Source: Halosolutus halophilus (GTDB taxonomy: Archaea > Halobacteriota > Halobacteria > Halobacteriales > Natrialbaceae). Taken from it: a stretch of DNA of 64,000 nucleotides. The translations under genes were made by a program, and so were the position numbers. Numbering within the stretch: the first letter of the stretch is position 1; each line of letters starts with the position of its first letter. The notes beneath the pieces were generated by a model. It made no database searches and had not been told where the DNA came from. It saw only the letters and a program-made list of their open reading frames with translations. This document shows positions 8,408 to 17,412 of the stretch, piece by piece. Location: the NCBI RefSeq assembly GCF_022869805.1, contig NZ_CP094974.1, positions 4,898,001-4,962,000 on the forward strand, read 5' to 3'.

Positions 8408-9097
8408 CTACAGTTGGGATCCGAACAGGACCGAGAGGAGCCGTTGCTGGGCGTTGCGCAGGCGCTCGCTGATTGCGGACTGGCTCGTTTCGAGCTGTTC
8501 GGCGATTTCCTTCCCGGTCGCTTCCTGTGGGACCCGAAAGTATCCCATCCGGTAGGCAACTTCCAGGACCAGCAGTTGATCCGGGGTCAGTTTTCCGTGA
8601 ACCGTATGCTTCAGGTCGTTCCCGCCGAGCGGAAAGCCGATGTCGTCGATCTGCTCGGTGCCGAGTAACTCGAATCCCGCATACGTTCGTTCGAGGTCGT
8701 TGGCGAACTCTTTCAAGTGGTTCCAGTCCCGGACGGTGGCGACCACCCGCAGCCGATCGTCCTCGAGCAGGATCCGATGGGGGAGCGCTCGACAGCGGGT
8801 GATCTCGGAAAGCACGAACTCCGGGACCTCGTCGACGAACAGGACGGCATGGTAGACTGGTGGATCACCGCCGACGGTCCAGCAATCGAGGACCTCGATC
8901 GCGGACCGGGTATCTAGAGTCATTTCGGGATCGGTCTCGCCTCCCACGAACGTCAGGTACTCGAACCACTGTCCGGCGCCCGCGTAGATCGCATTGTCCA
9001 GTTCGATCGTCCCGAACCGGTCGCCGGCACCGACGAAGCGTGCGAGCCGGTCATCGGCGCGCAGCTGAAATCGCACCCGGAGGAAATCGCCAGGCAT
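8408..9097 (-). CDS. HTH_10 (bacterio-opsin-activator type) regulator
   Basis: The 229-residue protein has the two-part build of haloarchaeal Bat-like regulators: an N-terminal sensor-like domain and a C-terminal HTH_10 domain from about residue 170 (LTPDQLLVLEVAYRMGYF, then ATGKEIAEQLETSQSAISERLRNAQ). Its ATG shares one base with the stop of the upstream ligase gene (TAATG), and it is followed after 137 bases by acxA on the same strand. It is probably the local regulator of acetone catabolism, perhaps sensing acetone or acetoacetate; that role is inference from position. No cofactor-binding motif is visible. Confidence 0.85.
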   Translation of the reverse strand: MPGDFLRVRFQLRADDRLARFVGAGDRFGTIELDNAIYAGAGQWFEYLTFVGGETDPEMTLDTRSAIEVLDCWTVGGDPPVYHAVLFVDEVPEFVLSEITRCRALPHRILLEDDRLRVVATVRDWNHLKEFANDLERTYAGFELLGTEQIDDIGFPLGGNDLKHTVHGKLTPDQLLVLEVAYRMGYFRVPQEATGKEIAEQLETSQSAISERLRNAQQRLLSVLFGSQL

Positions 9098-10671
9098 TAC
9101 CAGTACGGTTCTCGAAGTAACCGCTTGTCGATCTTCCCGTACGGTGTCTCCGGGAGCTGTCCGACCGTATCTATCGACTCTGGAAGAGCGCGGTCCGGCA
9201 GATCTCCGGCAGAGAACGCCCGGAGTTCCTCGGCCGTGAGTTCGGCGTCGTCCGCGGGAACGACTATCGCCTTCACTCGTTGATCGATCCTGATCCGATC
9301 GAGGCCGTCGGCCGCTCGCGTCGGTTCCGTCGGGACGCCGATAACCGCAACCTGGCTAACGTCGGGATGACGCTGGATGACGCTCTCGACCTCGGTCGAG
9401 TACACCGCCTCGCCGTCGACCGTGAGGACGTCCTGGATGCGATCGAGGACGTACAACCGCCCCTCGTCGTCGAGGTAACCGACGTCGCCGGTTCGAATCC
9501 AGCCGTCGGCGTCGAAGGGGCCGTCTCGGTTCAGATAGCCGTCGACGGCGTACGGCGACCGGATCCCGATTTCACCGACGTCGTCGTCCCAGTTCGTCTC
9601 GTCGTCGAAGATCGTGATCTCGGCTAACTGGGCTCGAAGGCCCGCCGATCGGAGCCAGTGGTCGTCCTCGGGATCGTGTTTCGACTTCGGCAGCACGGCC
9701 ACCAGATTCGGTACCTCGGTCAGGCCGTAGAATTGGACGAACACCTTGCCGAGTCGGTCGAGACCTTCGGCCAGTCTGGCCGGCGGGATGGGTGCCGACC
9801 CGTAGGTCAGCGTTTCCAGACTGTCGAGATCGTGATCGTCGATCGCCGGCTCGTCCAGCAGACGTGCGATCATCGTGGGGATGAGGTACGTCCACGTGAT
9901 CCCCTCCCGGTCGATCGTCCGAAGAACCCGCTGCCCGTCGAACTGCTGTTGCAGATGCACCGTTCCGCCCTGCATCAGTCCGGCGAGGACGAATTTCCCG
10001 GCAGAGTGCCCGAGCGGCGTCACCAACAGCATCTCGACGCCGTGGTGGACCTCGAGTTCGTTGACGTGGGCGTACATGTTCAGGATGGTCGCGTAGTGGG
10101 TGTGAACCGTTCCCTTCGGAGGACCGGTCGTACCGCCGGTGTAGTGGATCGCAGCCGCGTCGTCCGGAGCCGTTGCGATCGACGGCGGATCGGCGTCGAC
10201 TCTCGAGAGCATCTCGCAGAACTGGTGAAAGCCAAGCGGCGGCGCTGATTCGTCTCCGACGCCGATGAGGTAGTTGAACTCGAAGGCCTCTTGTCGGAGC
10301 TGCTGGATGGTCTCGAAGTGCTCCGGTCCGACGACCAACGTCTTGACGTTCGCATCTTCGAGGATCGGACCGATCGTCGACTGGTCTACCTGGTAATTGA
10401 ATGGGACAGCGACGACGCCAGCCCGTGCGGCGCCGAGTTGTGCGATGAGGTACTCGAGTCGATTGCTGAGCAGTATTCCGACGAAGTCTCCGTTGCCAAG
10501 TCCGATTGATGCGAGTACGTTCGCGAATCGTGCAGTTCGATCGCCGAGTTCGCCGTACGTCAGTTCTTGCCGTTCGTCGACGATCGCCGTCCGTTCGTCG
10601 TACCGATCGAAGAGGCCGGCGTAAAACCGGTCGAGCGTCATCACTGCCTCGCCGTTCCTTCGATCGTTCAT
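9097..10671 (-). CDS. Second AMP-forming acyl-CoA ligase
   Basis: This ANL-superfamily ligase of about 524 residues has YTGGTTGPPKG, YGLTEV, DGWIRTGDVGYLDDEGRLY and the C-terminal TPYGKIDK lysine. It is clearly related to the ligase at 1737-3347, but its motifs differ enough to suggest a different substrate or an old duplication. The ATG at 10671 is preferred over a GTG at 10689: TATAAA at 10702-10707 puts transcription start within a few bases of that ATG, giving a leaderless mRNA. It is cotranscribed with the HTH_10 regulator and possibly with the whole acx operon. Confidence 0.85.
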   Translation of the reverse strand: MNDRRNGEAVMTLDRFYAGLFDRYDERTAIVDERQELTYGELGDRTARFANVLASIGLGNGDFVGILLSNRLEYLIAQLGAARAGVVAVPFNYQVDQSTIGPILEDANVKTLVVGPEHFETIQQLRQEAFEFNYLIGVGDESAPPLGFHQFCEMLSRVDADPPSIATAPDDAAAIHYTGGTTGPPKGTVHTHYATILNMYAHVNELEVHHGVEMLLVTPLGHSAGKFVLAGLMQGGTVHLQQQFDGQRVLRTIDREGITWTYLIPTMIARLLDEPAIDDHDLDSLETLTYGSAPIPPARLAEGLDRLGKVFVQFYGLTEVPNLVAVLPKSKHDPEDDHWLRSAGLRAQLAEITIFDDETNWDDDVGEIGIRSPYAVDGYLNRDGPFDADGWIRTGDVGYLDDEGRLYVLDRIQDVLTVDGEAVYSTEVESVIQRHPDVSQVAVIGVPTEPTRAADGLDRIRIDQRVKAIVVPADDAELTAEELRAFSAGDLPDRALPESIDTVGQLPETPYGKIDKRLLREPYW

Positions 10672-10701
10672 TGCTAGTGCCTCACACACTATTTTCTGAA
10701 A

Positions 10702-10707
10702 TATAAA
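10702..10707 (-). promoter_or_regulatory. TATA box of the ligase-regulator(-acx) transcript
   Basis: TTTATATTT read on the minus strand lies about 30 bases before the ATG at 10671, the normal haloarchaeal distance for a leaderless start. Confidence 0.55.
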
Positions 10708-10868
10708 TCAGGGTGCCAACCGAGGGAGGGGCAGCCGGATATCGGGAGAAAGCGATCGATCGGTTCACAGCGCGGACGGGTGAGGGCGGATCGAAACAGC
10801 CACGCGATTCGGTTCCCACTCTCGGGCGAGTCTTCCTATCCCGGCCGTCGACACGCATCTGCGCCTCG

Positions 10869-11009
10869 GGCCTTGTTTAGACGCCCCTGAATGGACGAGT
10901 CAGGAGTCCCTTCGTCTAACCAGAATACGGTGGTGACCACCTCACGGTCCAGTTTCGTATGTAGAGAACAACGCGTGAGAGCCGATTGTTTCCGCATCTA
11001 AACACGGCC
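10869..11009. mobile_element. MITE, 141 bases, copy 1
   Basis: It runs from GGCCTTGTTTAGACGC to GCATCTAAACACGGCC, imperfect inverted ends shared with the IS5-type element at 25637. A 9-base target duplication, TGCGCCTCG, flanks it (10860-10868 and 11010-11018). The copy at 40690 has the same length and differs at eight positions. It has no coding capacity, so the IS transposase presumably moved it. The right flank continues with TATTCAG, a fragment of the dispersed repeat that is common after 25 kb. Confidence 0.9.
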
Positions 11010-11121
11010 TGCGCCTCGTATTCAGCGCGGTCTTCTGAGTCTCCGTACGACGATCCGTTCCTCGAAACGGCTCGTCCTGGAGGAGTAGACGATGGCGACC
11101 GCGTGCGAGTCGAACGGAAAT

Positions 11122-11871
11122 TTACACGTACCCGGCATCAATCTTGAGCGGCCGACCGGTTACGTACGACGCATCATCACTCGCGAGGAACGCGACGCAA
11201 CTGGCTACCTCCTCCGGCTCACCCCATCGATCGAACGCCGTTCGAAGCGGCGCCTGTTCTCTCATTTCGTCGGTAAACCATGTCCGCGTCATGCTCGTAT
11301 CGATCAGTCCCGGACAGATGGCATTGACTCGGATCCCGTGTTCACCGAGTTCTGCTGCGATTGATCGGGTGAAATGCAAAACTGCCGCTTTCGTGAGGCC
11401 GTACGTGGTTATTTCGGACGGAAGCCAGCCCGCCATCGATGACGTGTTGATGATGGATCCACTCTCCTGATCTTTCATGATTGGCAACACGGCATGGCAG
11501 CCGTTCCAAACGCCCATGATATTGACGTCGATCAACTCAGCAACGTGTTCAGGGTCGGTTTCTTCGAAGTTCTGCATTTCGCCGATGCCTGCATTGTTGA
11601 ATAGAACGTCGACCGACCCGAACCCTTCAGCAGTTTCGATCAGCGCGTCCTCGAAGTCGTCGTAGTCCTGGACGTCGAGTTCTCGGAAATACGCGTCGCC
11701 GTCCGCGTCTTCCGCCGCTGTGATCTTCTCGACCGTTTCTTCGCCACCCTTTCGATCGATATCGGCCACGCAAACGTCGACGCCCTCTTCGGCGAGTCGA
11801 ATGGCCGTCGCGCGGCCGATTCCCGATGCACCACCGGTAACGAAGCCGCTTTTATGCGCTAATCCACGCAT
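11122..11871 (-). CDS. Short-chain dehydrogenase, possible acetoin/diacetyl reductase
   Basis: The SDR of about 249 residues has TGGASGIG for NAD(P) binding, the NNAG motif, and catalytic Ser and YGLTK. It ends the E1-alpha/E1-beta gene string after a 93-base gap, and that gap has its own AT-rich element. The ATG at 11871 is chosen over a GTG five codons earlier because GGAAGGA lies just before it. Within a 2,3-butanediol/acetoin set, a role in acetoin or butanediol redox interconversion is plausible. Oxidation of a secondary alcohol such as 2-propanol to acetone is another option, given the acetone operon nearby. Confidence 0.8.
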   Translation of the reverse strand: MRGLAHKSGFVTGGASGIGRATAIRLAEEGVDVCVADIDRKGGEETVEKITAAEDADGDAYFRELDVQDYDDFEDALIETAEGFGSVDVLFNNAGIGEMQNFEETDPEHVAELIDVNIMGVWNGCHAVLPIMKDQESGSIINTSSMAGWLPSEITTYGLTKAAVLHFTRSIAAELGEHGIRVNAICPGLIDTSMTRTWFTDEMREQAPLRTAFDRWGEPEEVASCVAFLASDDASYVTGRPLKIDAGYV

Positions 11872-11964
11872 ACGTTTCCTTCCCACAAACTAACATATAG
11901 CATTTATCGCCGGGAGTGTACGTGGATCGCCTCGGTTGAGAGCCCGTGTCCGAAGAGAAGTAGA

Positions 11965-12930
11965 TTAGAACACGGACTCGATCCCAGCTTTGATACGCTC
12001 GGTCCCCGGGATCACTTCGGTCTCGAGTGTCGGACTGACCGGAATAGGTACATCCTTCACACCGATCGTCTTCGGCGGTGCATCGAAGCTGAAGAAGTGA
12101 TTTTCGACGATTTCGTTCGCGATGTGACTTTGCGTGCCGTAGCGTTCGACGGTTTCGTCGACGACGACGAGTCGCCCCGTCTTCTCGACGCTTTCGGCGA
12201 TCGTCTCGGTATCCAGGGGCGCGAACGTGCGTGGATTGATGAGTTCGACGTTGACGTCGAGATCAGCGGCAGCTTCTTTCGCCCGATGGAACATAACCTG
12301 GGTGGCTACGACAGTGACATCTTCGCCTTCTTCTTCGACGACTGCTTCGCCGAGCGGAAGCGTGTACTCCTCGTCTGGAACTTCGCCCTGCGTCTCGACG
12401 AGCGCTTTGTGTGGCAGGTAGAACACCGGATTATCGTCCCGAATGGCGCTTTTGAGCAGCCCCTTCGCGTCGTACGGCGTCGTCGCGGTGACGACGACCC
12501 ACCCCGGCACGTTGCCGAGCCACGAGTGGACGGACTGCGAGTGTTGCGCGCCCGCACCGATCCCCGCGCCGGACGGGGCGAAGATCGTCAGCGGCACTTC
12601 GAGACTGCCACCGCTGACGTACGGCTGTTTCGGGATCTGATTGAAGATCTCGTCGCCGGCGGTCGCCGCGAAGTCGGCGAACTGTAGTTCCGCGACGGGC
12701 CGGATGCCGCCGACCGCGGCACCCAGTGCCATCCCCGCGATTCCGATCTCCGCGAGCGGCGTGTTCCGAACTCGATCGTCATCGTACTTTTCGTGGAGGC
12801 CCGCCGTTTCGCCGAAGTTACCGCCGAAGTCCTCGACGTCTTCGCCGAAGAGGATGACGTCGTCGTCCCGATCCATTTCCTCGTCGATCGCCTCCGCAAC
12901 CGCCTCGATGTACGTGATCTCTCGGGTCAT
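11965..12930 (-). CDS. 2-oxo acid dehydrogenase E1 beta, acetoin type
   Basis: The 321-residue E1-beta subunit has GEDVEDFGGNFGET, TPLAEIGIAGMALGAAVGG, FADF...DEIFNQ and GAGIGAGAQHSQSVHSWL, followed by TPYDAKGLLKSAIRDDNPVFYL, as in AcoB and PDH E1-beta. With E1-alpha it makes the thiamine-diphosphate site that cleaves acetoin (or decarboxylates a 2-oxo acid) and passes the acyl group to the lipoyl E2. The ATG overlaps the E1-alpha stop (ATGA). The acetoin assignment rests on neighbours (butanediol dehydrogenase, reductases) more than on a diagnostic residue. Pyruvate or a branched-chain oxo acid cannot be excluded. Confidence 0.85.
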   Translation of the reverse strand: MTREITYIEAVAEAIDEEMDRDDDVILFGEDVEDFGGNFGETAGLHEKYDDDRVRNTPLAEIGIAGMALGAAVGGIRPVAELQFADFAATAGDEIFNQIPKQPYVSGGSLEVPLTIFAPSGAGIGAGAQHSQSVHSWLGNVPGWVVVTATTPYDAKGLLKSAIRDDNPVFYLPHKALVETQGEVPDEEYTLPLGEAVVEEEGEDVTVVATQVMFHRAKEAAADLDVNVELINPRTFAPLDTETIAESVEKTGRLVVVDETVERYGTQSHIANEIVENHFFSFDAPPKTIGVKDVPIPVSPTLETEVIPGTERIKAGIESVF

Positions 12931-13931
12931 TCCTGCTCACCCTGGCCGTAGAGGGGGGTCTTGTAGACGTGTTCGTAGGCCGCTTCCGGTTCCGGGTCGG
13001 GACTCTCGCGGGCGTACTCGACAGCCTCCTGGACCTCGCGCTCGATGGTGTCGATTATGTCCTCGATCTCGCTCTCGCTCACCACGCCCGCTTCGAGAAC
13101 CCGCTCTCGATAGTTCTTGACCGGGTCTTTTTCTTCGAGCGCCCGCTCGAGTTCCTCCTCGTCACGGTAGGTCTCTTTGTCGCCCTCGAAATGGGGGTTG
13201 AGCCTGGCGACCCGGCTTTCGATGACCGTCGGCCCGCCGCCGTCGCGGGCCCGGTCGATGGCTTCGGAGACGGTGTGGTACACCGTCTCCACGTCACTTC
13301 CGTCGATACTCTCGGTGGGGATGTTAACCGGATCTCCGTAGTCGGAGAGTCGGTCCGGCGGTAACGACTCGGATGGCGTCGATATCGCCCACCCGTTGTT
13401 CTCGATAATGAACACGACGGGAAGGTCCCAGTATGCGGCGAAGATGAGTGCCGTGTGGAACGATCCGCGACTCGTCCCGCCATCACCGATAGTCGTCACT
13501 GCCACGTTGTCCGTTCCCTTCATCTCCTCCGCCAGTGCGAGTCCGACCGCAGGATTCTGCCCGGAACCGATCGTCGCGGCGTGGCCGTACAGTTTCCGAT
13601 CGACCTTGGAGACGTGCATCTGACCGCCGTGTCCCTTGTTCGATCCCCCAGTTCGACCGTAGAGTTCCGCCATGATCTCGCCGAGCGGGACACCTTTAAC
13701 GATGTACTGTCCGACGAGTCGTGCACCGCCGACGGCCAGCCAGTCGTCGTCTCGCATTGCCGCCGCCATTCCGGCGTGAGAACCCTCGTGCCCCCGATCG
13801 AGGTGGACGAATCCGGGAATTTCGCCTTCCTCGTATCGAGCCTTCGTCTCCTCTTCGAATATCTTGATTCGAAGCATCTCCTGGAGGAGATGCTTGGCCA
13901 TTTCATCATCTACGCTGACGTCATGTGTCAT
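12927..13931 (-). CDS. 2-oxo acid dehydrogenase E1 alpha, acetoin type
   Basis: The 334-residue E1-alpha has the thiamine-diphosphate motif starting GDGGTSRGSFHTALIF and ending IIENNGWAIS, plus GHEGSHAGMAAAMRDDDW and the phosphorylation-loop-like RTGGSNKGHGGQMH. It starts the E1-alpha/E1-beta/SDR transcript. A TTTTAT element at about 13966-13971 lies 35-40 bases upstream. The gene is divergent from the SDR at 14094, and the two promoters share the string TAGTTTTAT in mirror orientation, so the intergenic region is probably a joint control point. Confidence 0.85.
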   Translation of the reverse strand: MTHDVSVDDEMAKHLLQEMLRIKIFEEETKARYEEGEIPGFVHLDRGHEGSHAGMAAAMRDDDWLAVGGARLVGQYIVKGVPLGEIMAELYGRTGGSNKGHGGQMHVSKVDRKLYGHAATIGSGQNPAVGLALAEEMKGTDNVAVTTIGDGGTSRGSFHTALIFAAYWDLPVVFIIENNGWAISTPSESLPPDRLSDYGDPVNIPTESIDGSDVETVYHTVSEAIDRARDGGGPTVIESRVARLNPHFEGDKETYRDEEELERALEEKDPVKNYRERVLEAGVVSESEIEDIIDTIEREVQEAVEYARESPDPEPEAAYEHVYKTPLYGQGEQE

Positions 13932-14060
13932 ATGACACCACGTAACGAGAATCCCATAGTGTTAGTCATAAAACTATCCCAGAGTGGGAAATAGACGAGA
14001 ATCTACTGCTCGTCTCGGGTGTAATCCGTAAGAACGGTCAGAAAATTACGGGCGCCAGGT

Positions 14061-14070
14061 AGTTTTATAT
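14061..14070 (+). promoter_or_regulatory. TATA box of SDR at 14094
   Basis: AGTTTTATAT lies 25-33 bases before the ATG, consistent with a leaderless transcript. A mirror element (TAGTTTTAT on the minus strand, near 13970) serves the divergent E1-alpha gene. Confidence 0.5.
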
Positions 14071-14093
14071 CGAAAGATATTGCGAATGGGGCC

Positions 14094-14906
14094 ATGCGAT
14101 TAGTTAACAATCATGCTATCGTGACGGGTGGTGCGCAAGGCATCGGACGCGGGATCGCCGAGGAGCTCATGGAGCACGGGGCGTCGGTCGTTCTTGCTGA
14201 CATCGACGAGGAGGGTGCCCGCGAAACGAGCGAAGAACTCACCGAGACGTACGACGGAGAGGCGATCGCTATTCGCTGTGATGTGACGGATTCGGAGACC
14301 GTCGACCGAATGGTCGATCGATCCGTCGACCAGTTCGGTGAGATCGGGATTCTCGTCAACAACGCCGGTGCGGCAGACCTGGCCCGGACCTGGGAAATGC
14401 CCGAATCCGAGTGGCGGCAGACGGTCGACGTCTGTCTGAACGGCCCGTTCCTGTGCACGAAAGCGGTCCTCAATCACGTTCTCGACGCAGGTCACGATGG
14501 AGCGATCGTCAACGTGAGTTCGCTGAACTACAGCGCCGCTACCGACGGCTTACCCCACTATTCGGCTGCGAAGGCCGGCGTAAGTCAGTTCACAAAAGTC
14601 GTCGCGGCAGAGGCCGGCCGTCACGGAATTCGGGTCAACGCCGTCGCACCAGGGTCTACGCGAACACCGATGACCGAAGAAAACGGGCTTCTCGAGGGCA
14701 AGATCGGCGAGGAGTTCCTCGACCGAACGGTACTCGAGAGACGGTTCGGCGAACCGGGGGACGTCGCGAACGTAGTCGCATTTCTCTGCTCCGAGTATGC
14801 ACAATGGGTGACCGGGGAGACGATCTATGTCGACGGCGGACAGCACATCCGCGGTCTCCACAGCTACTGGGATACGCTCGACGAGATGGGAGCGTTCGAG
14901 GACTGA
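14094..14906 (+). CDS. Short-chain dehydrogenase
   Basis: The 270-residue classical SDR has TGGAQGIGRG, NNAGAAD, a Ser followed by YSAAK, and GxTRTPMTEE. All catalytic residues are present. The C-terminal tail (HIRGLHSYWDTLDEMG) is longer than usual. It is divergent from the E1-alpha operon and convergent with the butanediol-dehydrogenase gene, 66 bases away. It is probably an NAD-dependent secondary-alcohol or acetoin oxidoreductase of the same pathway; the substrate cannot be read from the sequence. Confidence 0.85.
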   Translation: MRLVNNHAIVTGGAQGIGRGIAEELMEHGASVVLADIDEEGARETSEELTETYDGEAIAIRCDVTDSETVDRMVDRSVDQFGEIGILVNNAGAADLARTWEMPESEWRQTVDVCLNGPFLCTKAVLNHVLDAGHDGAIVNVSSLNYSAATDGLPHYSAAKAGVSQFTKVVAAEAGRHGIRVNAVAPGSTRTPMTEENGLLEGKIGEEFLDRTVLERRFGEPGDVANVVAFLCSEYAQWVTGETIYVDGGQHIRGLHSYWDTLDEMGAFED

Positions 14907-14972
14907 CGCTCCCACACTTGGGCACTTACTATCCCAGCGCGGGAATCCTCGCTTTTCAGGATAGGGAGGATG

Positions 14973-16031
14973 TCAAGGTTCCACGAGGATCTTGACGTCG
15001 GTACTCTCCGGATCGATCAGCGATTCGAACGCGTCGTCGACGTCTTCCAGCGGCACTTCTCCAGTGACAAGTTTCTCGGGAGAGAGACGACCATCGGCCA
15101 TCATCGAGAGCGTCATCGGGAACTCGTCCACGTACGCGAACGCCCCCGTAACGGTTCGTTCCGCCTGCATGATGTCGTTCGGATGGATGGACGCGTTCTC
15201 CTCGAAGACGCTCACGACGACCACCGTTCCGTCGTATTTCGTCGATCGCATCGACTGCGTCAACGTCTCGCTGACGCCGGCGACCTCGAAGGCGACATCG
15301 ACGCCGCCATCGGAGATTTCGGTAAACCGATCGATCGGTTCCTCTTCCTGCGGATCGACGACCATACTTGCGCCGAGATCGGCCGCGATTTCTCGTCTCG
15401 CTTCTCGGGGTTCACTAACCAGCACGCGATTCGCCCCGGCAGCAATCGCGGCGTCGACGATGCCGAGTCCGATCGGGCCAGCACCGAAGACGGCGACGTC
15501 GTCACCCATCTGCAGGTCCGACCGTCGGACAGCGTGAACGGAGACGCTCATCGGTTCGGCCAGTGCGGCGTGTCGAAGCGGCACGGAATCGGGAACTGGG
15601 ACCGCAGCCTCGGCTGGAACGACGATCGACTCGGCGAACCCGGCACTATCCACTACCGCGCCGTCGTACGCGGTACAGAGCTGCACTTTCCCCTCGCGGC
15701 AGTACTGACACTCTCCACAGGACAGGAGGATGTTCAGCGCGACGTCATCGCCGACGGAGACGTCTTCGACACCCTCCCCGACCGTTGTCACCGTTCCGGC
15801 GATCTCGTGTCCCATATTCTTCGGGAGTTGTTCGTCCCACTCCGATTCCCGAATGTGGTGATCCTGATCCTCCGCACGGATCGGCACCGGACCAATCTTG
15901 TACTCGTGAACGTCCGATCCACAGATCCCCGTGTAGGCGATATCAACTTCGACCATTCCAGGTTCCAACCCTGGTTCGTCGATATCGATCACTCTGAGAT
16001 CGTGCGGTTCGTACAATCTGGCAGCCTTCAT
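14973..16031 (-). CDS. Zn-dependent (R,R)-2,3-butanediol dehydrogenase-like enzyme
   Basis: The 352-residue medium-chain dehydrogenase has catalytic Zn ligands C37 (GICGSDVHEY) and H75/E76 (GHE), structural Zn cysteines 105, 108, 111 and 119, and nucleotide motif GAGPIG (183-188). CGSDVHEYKIGPVPI and the insert before GHE are characteristic of the butanediol/threonine dehydrogenase branch. It would oxidise 2,3-butanediol to acetoin, feeding the E1/E2 complex. ATATAGTTT at 16061-16069 is a TATA box giving an almost leaderless mRNA from the ATG at 16031. The gene is divergent from E2. Confidence 0.85.
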   Translation of the reverse strand: MKAARLYEPHDLRVIDIDEPGLEPGMVEVDIAYTGICGSDVHEYKIGPVPIRAEDQDHHIRESEWDEQLPKNMGHEIAGTVTTVGEGVEDVSVGDDVALNILLSCGECQYCREGKVQLCTAYDGAVVDSAGFAESIVVPAEAAVPVPDSVPLRHAALAEPMSVSVHAVRRSDLQMGDDVAVFGAGPIGLGIVDAAIAAGANRVLVSEPREARREIAADLGASMVVDPQEEEPIDRFTEISDGGVDVAFEVAGVSETLTQSMRSTKYDGTVVVVSVFEENASIHPNDIMQAERTVTGAFAYVDEFPMTLSMMADGRLSPEKLVTGEVPLEDVDDAFESLIDPESTDVKILVEP

Positions 16032-16161
16032 GCCAGTGTTGTCATACTACAATCTAGTGGATATAGTTTACTTCACCATCGAAACTGTGAATACCAATTC
16101 GGAGAGCTGATGTATCGCGTCTCGACGATTCGATGTATAAGGTGTCTGGATCAGATTTAAT

Positions 16162-16172
16162 TGGTCAAACCA
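16162..16172. promoter_or_regulatory. TGGTNNNACCA palindrome in the E2 promoter
   Basis: TGGTCAAACCA lies between an AT-rich TATA candidate (GATTTAA, 16154-16160) and the ATG at 16186, so a bound protein would block initiation. It is the second example of the palindrome seen at 8321 before acxA. It is also in the shared upstream region of the divergent butanediol-dehydrogenase gene. Confidence 0.5.
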
Positions 16173-16185
16173 TATTCATAGCTGT

Positions 16186-17412
16186 ATGGTAACTATCGTC
16201 AGGATCCCGAAACTGGGATTGAGCGAGTACGGCGAACTGGTCTCGTGGGAAGTCGAGCGTGGTCACCAGGTCTCGGAGGGGGATGTCGTCGCCGTGCTCG
16301 AGTCAGACAAGGCAAGCGCCGAGATCGAGTCGCCGGCGGATGGCACCTTACTGCAAACGTACGTCGAGGAAGGGGAAGAGATTTCCATCGAAGTCGGAAA
16401 GCCGCTCGCAGTCGTCGGCGAAGAAGGAGAGACGCCGCCATCGCTCACGGACATCGAAGACGAGAGCGAACCGTCGACAGAGGGCGCGTCAACAGTCGCT
16501 TCCGAACGGGGGTCCGAACCGGCAAGCGAAACGGATTCGTCACCAGACATCACGGCTACGCCGCGTGCGAAACGACGAGCGCGCGAGGCGGACGTCGATC
16601 TGAGCGAAATCGAGGGCACCGGTCCACAAGGCGCAATCTCCGAAGACGACGTCGAAGAGCACTTGACGGCGATGGAAAGCGAGCAGCCGCCGGAACCCGT
16701 GGACGAACCAGATCTCACGGTCGTCGAATCGACGGAGCTGACCGGAACGCGAAAAGTTATCGCTGACAGGCTCAGTCGGAGCGCACGGGAGAAACCACAC
16801 GTTATGGGAACTCGAGAGATTCCCATCGAACAACTCGAAACGTTTCGCGACCAACTTACGGATCGATTCGACGTCGAGGTATCGCTGAACGATCTGCTGG
16901 TATCTCTGGTAGGGCAGGTACTCGAAGATCTTCCCGAATTCAACGCTCACTTCGAAGACGGAGAACACAAGCTCATCGACGAAGTGAACGTCGGGTACGC
17001 CGTCGACGGAGAGCGGGGGCTTGTCGTTCCGGTGATTAGAACGGTGACCGATCGTTCCCTTCCGGAACTCGCCGAGCATCGCCACAATCTCGTTCAGCGG
17101 GTTCTGGAAGGCGATCATACCCCCGAAGATCTTCGAGGAGGAACGTTCACCGTCACGAACGTCGGCGTTTTCGACATAGACATTTCGTACTCCATAATCA
17201 ATCCGCCGGAGGTTGCGATCCTCGCGCTCGGCCGGCGGAAATACGCGCCGGTCGAACGCGACGGATCCGTCGGTTTCGAGAAGGTGATCACCATGAGTCT
17301 GACTATTGACCATCGCGTTCTCGACGGAGCGGATTCCGGTCGGTTCTTGGAACGACTCACGGAGTACGTCGAAGAACCGGAGGCGGTTTTTGACACAAAC
17401 CTTGTGGAATAG
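16186..17412 (+). CDS. 2-oxo acid dehydrogenase E2 (acyltransferase), acetoin type
   Basis: The 408-residue E2 has one lipoyl domain (residues 1-78, lipoyl Lys42 in ESDKAS), an acidic linker, an E3/E1-binding domain (about 128-160, TPRAKRRAREADVDLSEI), a second linker, and the catalytic domain from about 185 ending with DHRVLDGADSGRF (375-387) with the active His and Asp. It transfers the acetyl group to CoA. No E3 gene follows, so the host lipoamide dehydrogenase is presumably used. It is separated from the E1 genes by two inverted genes, an unusual split for a complex normally encoded in one operon. Confidence 0.88.
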   Translation: MVTIVRIPKLGLSEYGELVSWEVERGHQVSEGDVVAVLESDKASAEIESPADGTLLQTYVEEGEEISIEVGKPLAVVGEEGETPPSLTDIEDESEPSTEGASTVASERGSEPASETDSSPDITATPRAKRRAREADVDLSEIEGTGPQGAISEDDVEEHLTAMESEQPPEPVDEPDLTVVESTELTGTRKVIADRLSRSAREKPHVMGTREIPIEQLETFRDQLTDRFDVEVSLNDLLVSLVGQVLEDLPEFNAHFEDGEHKLIDEVNVGYAVDGERGLVVPVIRTVTDRSLPELAEHRHNLVQRVLEGDHTPEDLRGGTFTVTNVGVFDIDISYSIINPPEVAILALGRRKYAPVERDGSVGFEKVITMSLTIDHRVLDGADSGRFLERLTEYVEEPEAVFDTNLVE

